Shown in pieces: positions 12,601 to 18,600 of a stretch of DNA of 64,000 nucleotides; within the stretch, counting starts at the first letter, position 1; each line of letters begins with the position of its first letter. The notes under the pieces are model-generated. The model had not been told where the DNA came from. It ran no database searches and worked only from the letters and a program-made list of their open reading frames with translations. The stretch is from Zoroaster sp. YZ-2022. Taxonomy: Eukaryota > Echinodermata > Asteroidea > Forcipulatida > Zoroasteridae. The stretch spans positions 3,998,698 through 4,062,697 of the forward strand of contig CM055816.1 in the NCBI GenBank assembly GCA_029582265.1, written 5' to 3'. Both the position numbers and the translations under genes were made by a program.

Positions 12601-15600
12601 TCCGTCCACCCTCTTGAATCGGCGACTACCCTTCTGTGTGTCTCTGTACAGCACGGCTTCTAAAGAAGACCTAGCGTTGGATTGGACAAGGCCTCGTTCT
12701 AAGATTCGTTGTTTGATTTCCTTGATATGAAGCGGCTGAGCTGCTTCTTGAAGCACAATCTGTAAGTACAATTACAGAAATCAATTCTTCGTTTAGCCGC
12801 ACCGTGAAATTGGGCACTGTTCTTTAGTGACAATAGAACAGGAATTGCTAAATATAATTCAGTGGTGTGATTTTAAAAAAGTAACAAATCCTGAAAAATG
12901 GGTAGCAGGCCTAGGTCTCCATTTGGTCTAGACGACAAAGCCCCCTGAACCTCCTGTGGGTAGCGGGTCTGGGTCTCCCTTTGATCTAGAGGACAAAGCC
13001 CCCTGAACCTCCTGTGGGTAGCGGGCCTGGGTCTCCCTTTGATCTAGAGGACAAAGCCCCCTGAACCTCCTGTGGGTAGCAGGCCTGGGTCTCCCTTTGA
13101 TCTAGAGGACAAAGCCCCCTGAACCTCCTGGATGTTTAATTTTGGAGGATTTACAGACTCTCCACATCCCCACAAACAAGAAACTAGAGGTTTGGACACA
13201 ATACAGGCTACTTCTTTCTTTGGTGGCTACATGTATTTCCTTTCATTCAAGACAATTTTGAGGCAAAGGGAGATTTGTAAAAAAAAAAATTTTTTAAATC
13301 CTGAAATCAGCAAAAATCCTGAGAAATCCCAGGCCTGATAATTTGTTAACAAGCTTTATGGGTATTTTAATTGAATTTTAATAAACAAACAAGGCTTGTT
13401 GAATGTTGTTTTTGTTGAGATATGGGAGGGGGAACATATTTTGCCTTCCTTTGACCTCTTGGGTCATAGGTCAACAATTTTTACCTGAGCAGCGTCCAGC
13501 CATGTCATTCCTGGTCGGTCACTGCACTCCGACCCGGTCATTTCACTGTGGAATATAAAAACAACAACCCATTTATCAATCAATATTGGATCATATTATC
13601 TGATGAGCTATCGTTTTGGTTGAATTAGTCAAATTTCCCCAAATAATTGTTCAGTAAACATACTCGTAGAAGTCAGGTTTGCCAACATAACCAATGTTGT
13701 TACTTTATTAACCCTCCTACTGATAGACCATTTGAAACCATTCAAAATTTCCACTTACCAAAATGCCCATTGGTTTTTTACACACATGGTGATACCATTT
13801 GAACAGTGTTAGTAGCAAGCTTTACTACCATTCAAATCCATTCAAATGCATAAAGGGTCCATTGATTCACCACTTAGAAGTATCCAAACAAGGTTTTGTA
13901 TTAGCTGTACTACCATTTGGAAAGACCCAAACAAGGTTTTGTATTAGCTGACCTACCATTCAAAACCATTTGGGGGAATCAATACTGTACACAGTTATTT
14001 CACCATTCAAAACCACAAAATCGAATGGTTTCAAATGGTGGATCAACTTGTATGAAAAAGGTACCAGAAGTAGGAGGGTTAAAGGGACAATATCATCAGG
14101 ATCAGAACAGACTTTCAACAGGGCATGGGAATCGGTGTCCTAGATTAAGATGAACATAGTGACTGAAAATTACTGGCTCATTTATGCAGCTCAGCAATGG
14201 TAATATGACCTTAGCATGTGGGGTATTACTTTCAATCACTGACTTAATCTAAATCTAGCACTCTGATTCCATGCCCTGTTGGTTATGATGATACTGCTTC
14301 TTTAACCCTCCTACACATAGAGGCCACTGTAAACCACTAAATGTCCAATGTTGTTTGTGCATATAAGCCACACTGCCCCTTTGAAGTAATCTCCAATGTA
14401 CATACATGCATATAAAGACACATGTATACCACAATTGACCTTATTTTCAGCAGGTTATACTGTAAACAAACTCCCAATAATAAATCACCATCAGCCACTG
14501 AGACCAATAAACCATACCAAGCCTCCATCATCCATTGGGATTTTCAGCAGTTATTTGGTAAACACAGACTCTCCATAGTAACCTACCACCAGCCACTGAG
14601 TCTGGAACAAAGTAATATGCCCTGCAATATGTCAATCACAAACCACTAAAACCAACAGACATATGAGGCATTATGTTACTATGCAGTATAGCTATGAGGA
14701 GCCACTGCCTACCATAGCAATGGCTTGGAGTGGCCTCAATGGTTTGTTTCAAAAATTTCACTGACTGTAGGAGGGTTAATAAAAGTCAAGTAAAGACTGT
14801 TTGCGGCGGCACCATGTGAAATTCTCAATTGACTAGTAATTAGTTCTACAAAGAACTGGTGAATACAACTCTACGTTTCAATCAGTATGCTCTGATCATC
14901 TTCAGGAGAATGGTCAAGTTTAGGAGAATGGTCAAGAAAGTTGTTCTCACCTCTGGCTACATGGTGCAGTTGGATTAACGGGTTGAATCATACCAAGTGA
15001 TGTAAATAACTCACTAGGAAGCATATCAGATGGATAATCAGGTGACATGAGAGACGGAGGAATGACTGGGAAGGCATTAGGGTAGTTGGCCGAGTTTGTC
15101 TGAAATAACAGAACAGAATAATGAAACACAGATGGGTCATTTACAGGGTTTGAATATGTCAGTGGTACCGTCCACTGGCCAAATGCCAGTAAAAAAATAG
15201 AGGTGGACTTGTCAAAACCCCTCTCCTAGTAGTCCGGCAGGCTACATATAATCAAAATAACAAAGACTGCACCGAGTCCTAGTTCTTTTTATTATATATT
15301 TATATATTTCATTCTACTGGGCCATGAAAAGTAATCTCTGATTTTCTTTTTCCTACCTCAAAAATATTGACAAATTGTGGTCCACCCTGCAGATTCTTAT
15401 CAAAGTACTTTAAAGGGAAATTTCAGGCCCGCCAAAATTTTATTTATTCTGAAAGGACATATTGTAAAGAACATAATCCACAGAGCAATGATCGATTTTC
15501 ATTATCGAGAACGAAATGCTGGTCTATTGTGTTCTTAAATTCTTGTTCATAGAGCGCGTCCATGTTGTTTAAAAATCCCGCCACATCCGGGACATTATGA

Positions 15601-18600
15601 CGTACTGACTGCACCTCAATGAAAAAGCGTATGTGTACAGCTGACATGTGGCGATAGTATCGCGCCTAGACGCACCTATCAGCATACATAGTGCTCACGG
15701 TAGAAAGGTGCCCGACGATTGTGCTCGATCATTTCTCACGGTCAAACACAAGCTCCCGTGTTTACTCTCACCTTCGACGTATTTTCTTTGCTTTTACGAA
15801 ATCTGGGTATCAAAATTATGGAATCAGGGCCATCTCCGTCGATTTTGAACCAAGTTTCTAAGAGCTACAAAACAGAAATAACGATATCGCAATGGACGTG
15901 GAAAACATCGAGGGCGTGCAGCTGCCTGGGTCGAGTGGGCGACCGACTGCACGCAGGCAAAATACGGACTGGTGCAGTTGTGAGTCATGTGCGGTAATAC
16001 CTCAAGAAAAGGACTCGGGTTGTTGGTGCAGTCAATACGTCACAATGTCCCGGATGAATAGACATCGCGCAACAAAATGGCTGACGGGCAAGCGATTTTT
16101 AATAAAATCATCATTTTCTGCAATTGCAACAACCGATCATAAAAAAATAAAAAGACAGTCTCCATGAAACATCACACCCTTCACATAATTTTATTTCAAA
16201 ACTGGGGTGATGTTTCCCTTTAAAAAAAACATGCAGACATGTGAAAATGCTTGCGGAATAGCTGAAAATCAAACTTACTGGTCCGGCCGAACCAGTAAAA
16301 AAAGGTTAAGGGCAACCCTGTCATATGTTGGTAATGTCTGGTAGGGCATTATGTCTTCGTATATTGACCTGCCATATGTTCAGAATGGGACTATGGACCT
16401 GGTGTTTTAATGTAACATCCCTCTGTTTGTAATAAAGGAATGATATATATATAAAATATCACTTTTCTTACACATGACAGCACCTCAGACAAAAATAATT
16501 CTAATGAAGTTTAAAACAATCATCAGCTTTGCACAAAGTAAGTTTTGAATTTAAAGGGACAGTACCATCACGATCAGAGCAGACTTTCAACAGGGCATGG
16601 AATCGATGTCCTAGATGAACACAGTGACTGATAATTACTGGCTCATTATGCAGCATCAACGGTAATATGACCTTATCGTGTGGTATTATTTTCAGTCACT
16701 GAGTTAATCTAAAACGAGCACAGTTGAGGATTCCATGCCCTGTTGATCGTGGCGATACTGACCCTTTCAGGCTGTGCATTTTCGGTTATTTCGGGAATTG
16801 AAAATCTTTGGATACCTGGGTACTCGTAAACAATTTTGTAAAAACACAATACTCCCGAATGTATAAAATAACCAATATGAACACAAGTTTCTATTGTTTT
16901 ATTCGAGTCATAATAAATGTGGACTTACTGTAATAATTTCCCACTTCTATATTAAAATGACTCATAATATAGCATCCCCATTCCCCACACAAAAAAAAGT
17001 TAACAAAATAAATCGGAGACTTCAATTTGTTCAATCAAAATTTTTCAAAATACGTTTACGGGTAATTGGAACTGAAAAATGGAACCGGGTAATGACAGTT
17101 TTAGTCAGGTATCCGGGTACCCGGATACCCAGTACAGACCTATACATGTACATTAACCCTCCTACACATGGAGGCCACTCCGATCCACTAAATTCTGTTC
17201 TTGAGCAACCTTCAGTACATACATATACATGTACAAGCCAGCTGTCCTTTCCAAGTAATCTTACAAAATCAACTGTGTGCCACCCAAGGTCACTGTAAAT
17301 GTTTGAACATATTAGTATATGGCCTGCAATGTATCGATGGGAGAGCACTTTACCCTGCAATCTCAGTGGTGTGACAGTGCACAAAAGGGTAACCATAGGA
17401 GGCCACTGCCAACAGCTAATGGCTTGGAGTGGCCTGAATGGGTTGTTTCAAAAATTGCACTGATTGTAGGAGGGTTAAAATTTGACCATTGGTTATTTTT
17501 TATGAATAACTAATCCTTTGTGCCTAATCTCTAGATCCACCTTGGGACATACCTGTATCTGCGGTGTTGTCATTCCAAAACCTGCCATTACCCCTTGTCT
17601 CTCTGAGTTAGGAACCACTCCTGGTAGCCCTAGTCCAAGGTTTGATAATGACAGACCATGATGATGAGATAGATTAAAGGGAAGTCCCAAGCTAGCTGCA
17701 GCAGCAGCAGCAGCTAAACTAGCCCCTGGACCTGTTATATCTTGCCCCAGCCCAGGCATGATGGTAGGACGGAGTCGTGCTAACTGACTAGCAAGAGTCA
17801 GTTGATGAGATGAAGGCATCTGTAATAGGTTTCCTGTGATGGTAAGAGGAAGCCACATTAATCTATTTCCGATAAAAAAAAAAGTGAACAGACCTTGCAG
17901 AAAACATGGAAATTGCTGAAAAATTTTTTTTTTTAATTTAAAATGTAGGTGACAAGCGTAGTAATTCACAAAGACCACGGAGGTCATAGCCTCCATTAGG
18001 TCTTGGCCACAGACAGTTTGAATTTCTAACCGGAAAGTGACCTTACCCTAGTTGTGATAATCGTATTTAACCAGTTCGCGTCGGGAATAAAAAAGTTTTT
18101 CTGGGCCCCTGTGCGGGTTTCTTTTTCCCACACACACGTTAATGGAAGCTTCCACAGCTCGTGGCCACGTCTTCCGAGCATGTCACCGTACACGCGTGGC
18201 TCAACCGAGCATGCATACAAATATATCGGAGTTACCTATGGCGTGTTTAGAAGCTCTCCGATCCGTGGTGCAAAAAAAAATTGCGTGTATACACGGCCTC
18301 CGACGCGAACTGGTTAAGCATGGGTAATATCAATTTTTTTCATCCATGATATATCGGCAAACATATGCATGTATCGCGATTTTTGATAGTATAGCGATTA
18401 TTATTTTTCATTCATGCATGATTGCTTTAGAGCCGATAACCACAGGTATGTACCCCCTCTACAAGCGTCACAATAAATTGCAAATTCGTTTACATAGTGT
18501 GTATGTGCTTCTGAAGTAGTTCGCTTTTGTTTCTCACTTCTGAAAGCTGAAAATACTGTCCTTGTTCCCATGGAATTTGTTACTTGACTCACAATGACAA

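Larger units (their letters stand above)
15414..16219. mobile_element. TTAA-flanked element carrying P2RX7_C-like cargo
   Basis: AGGGAAATTTC at the left and TGTTTCCCT at the right are inverted (AGGGAAA arms) with TTAA at 15410-15413 and 16220-16223. The 806-bp interior is less AT-rich than its surroundings and encodes a P2X7 C-terminal-like Cys cluster on the plus strand. This looks like a non-autonomous transposon that picked up a piece of a gene. It is within the TBRG1 intron between exons 2 and 3. Confidence 0.6.
15144..16320. mobile_element. Possible outer element with CAGGGTT ends
   Basis: CAGGGTTTGAATATG at 15144 and GGGCAACCCTG at 16320 are imperfect inverted ends, with AATGCCAGTAAAAAAA inside the left and GAACCAGTAAAAAAA-type sequence inside the right. 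No good flanking duplication was found, so this is a tentative host for the nested TTAA element. Confidence 0.35.
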
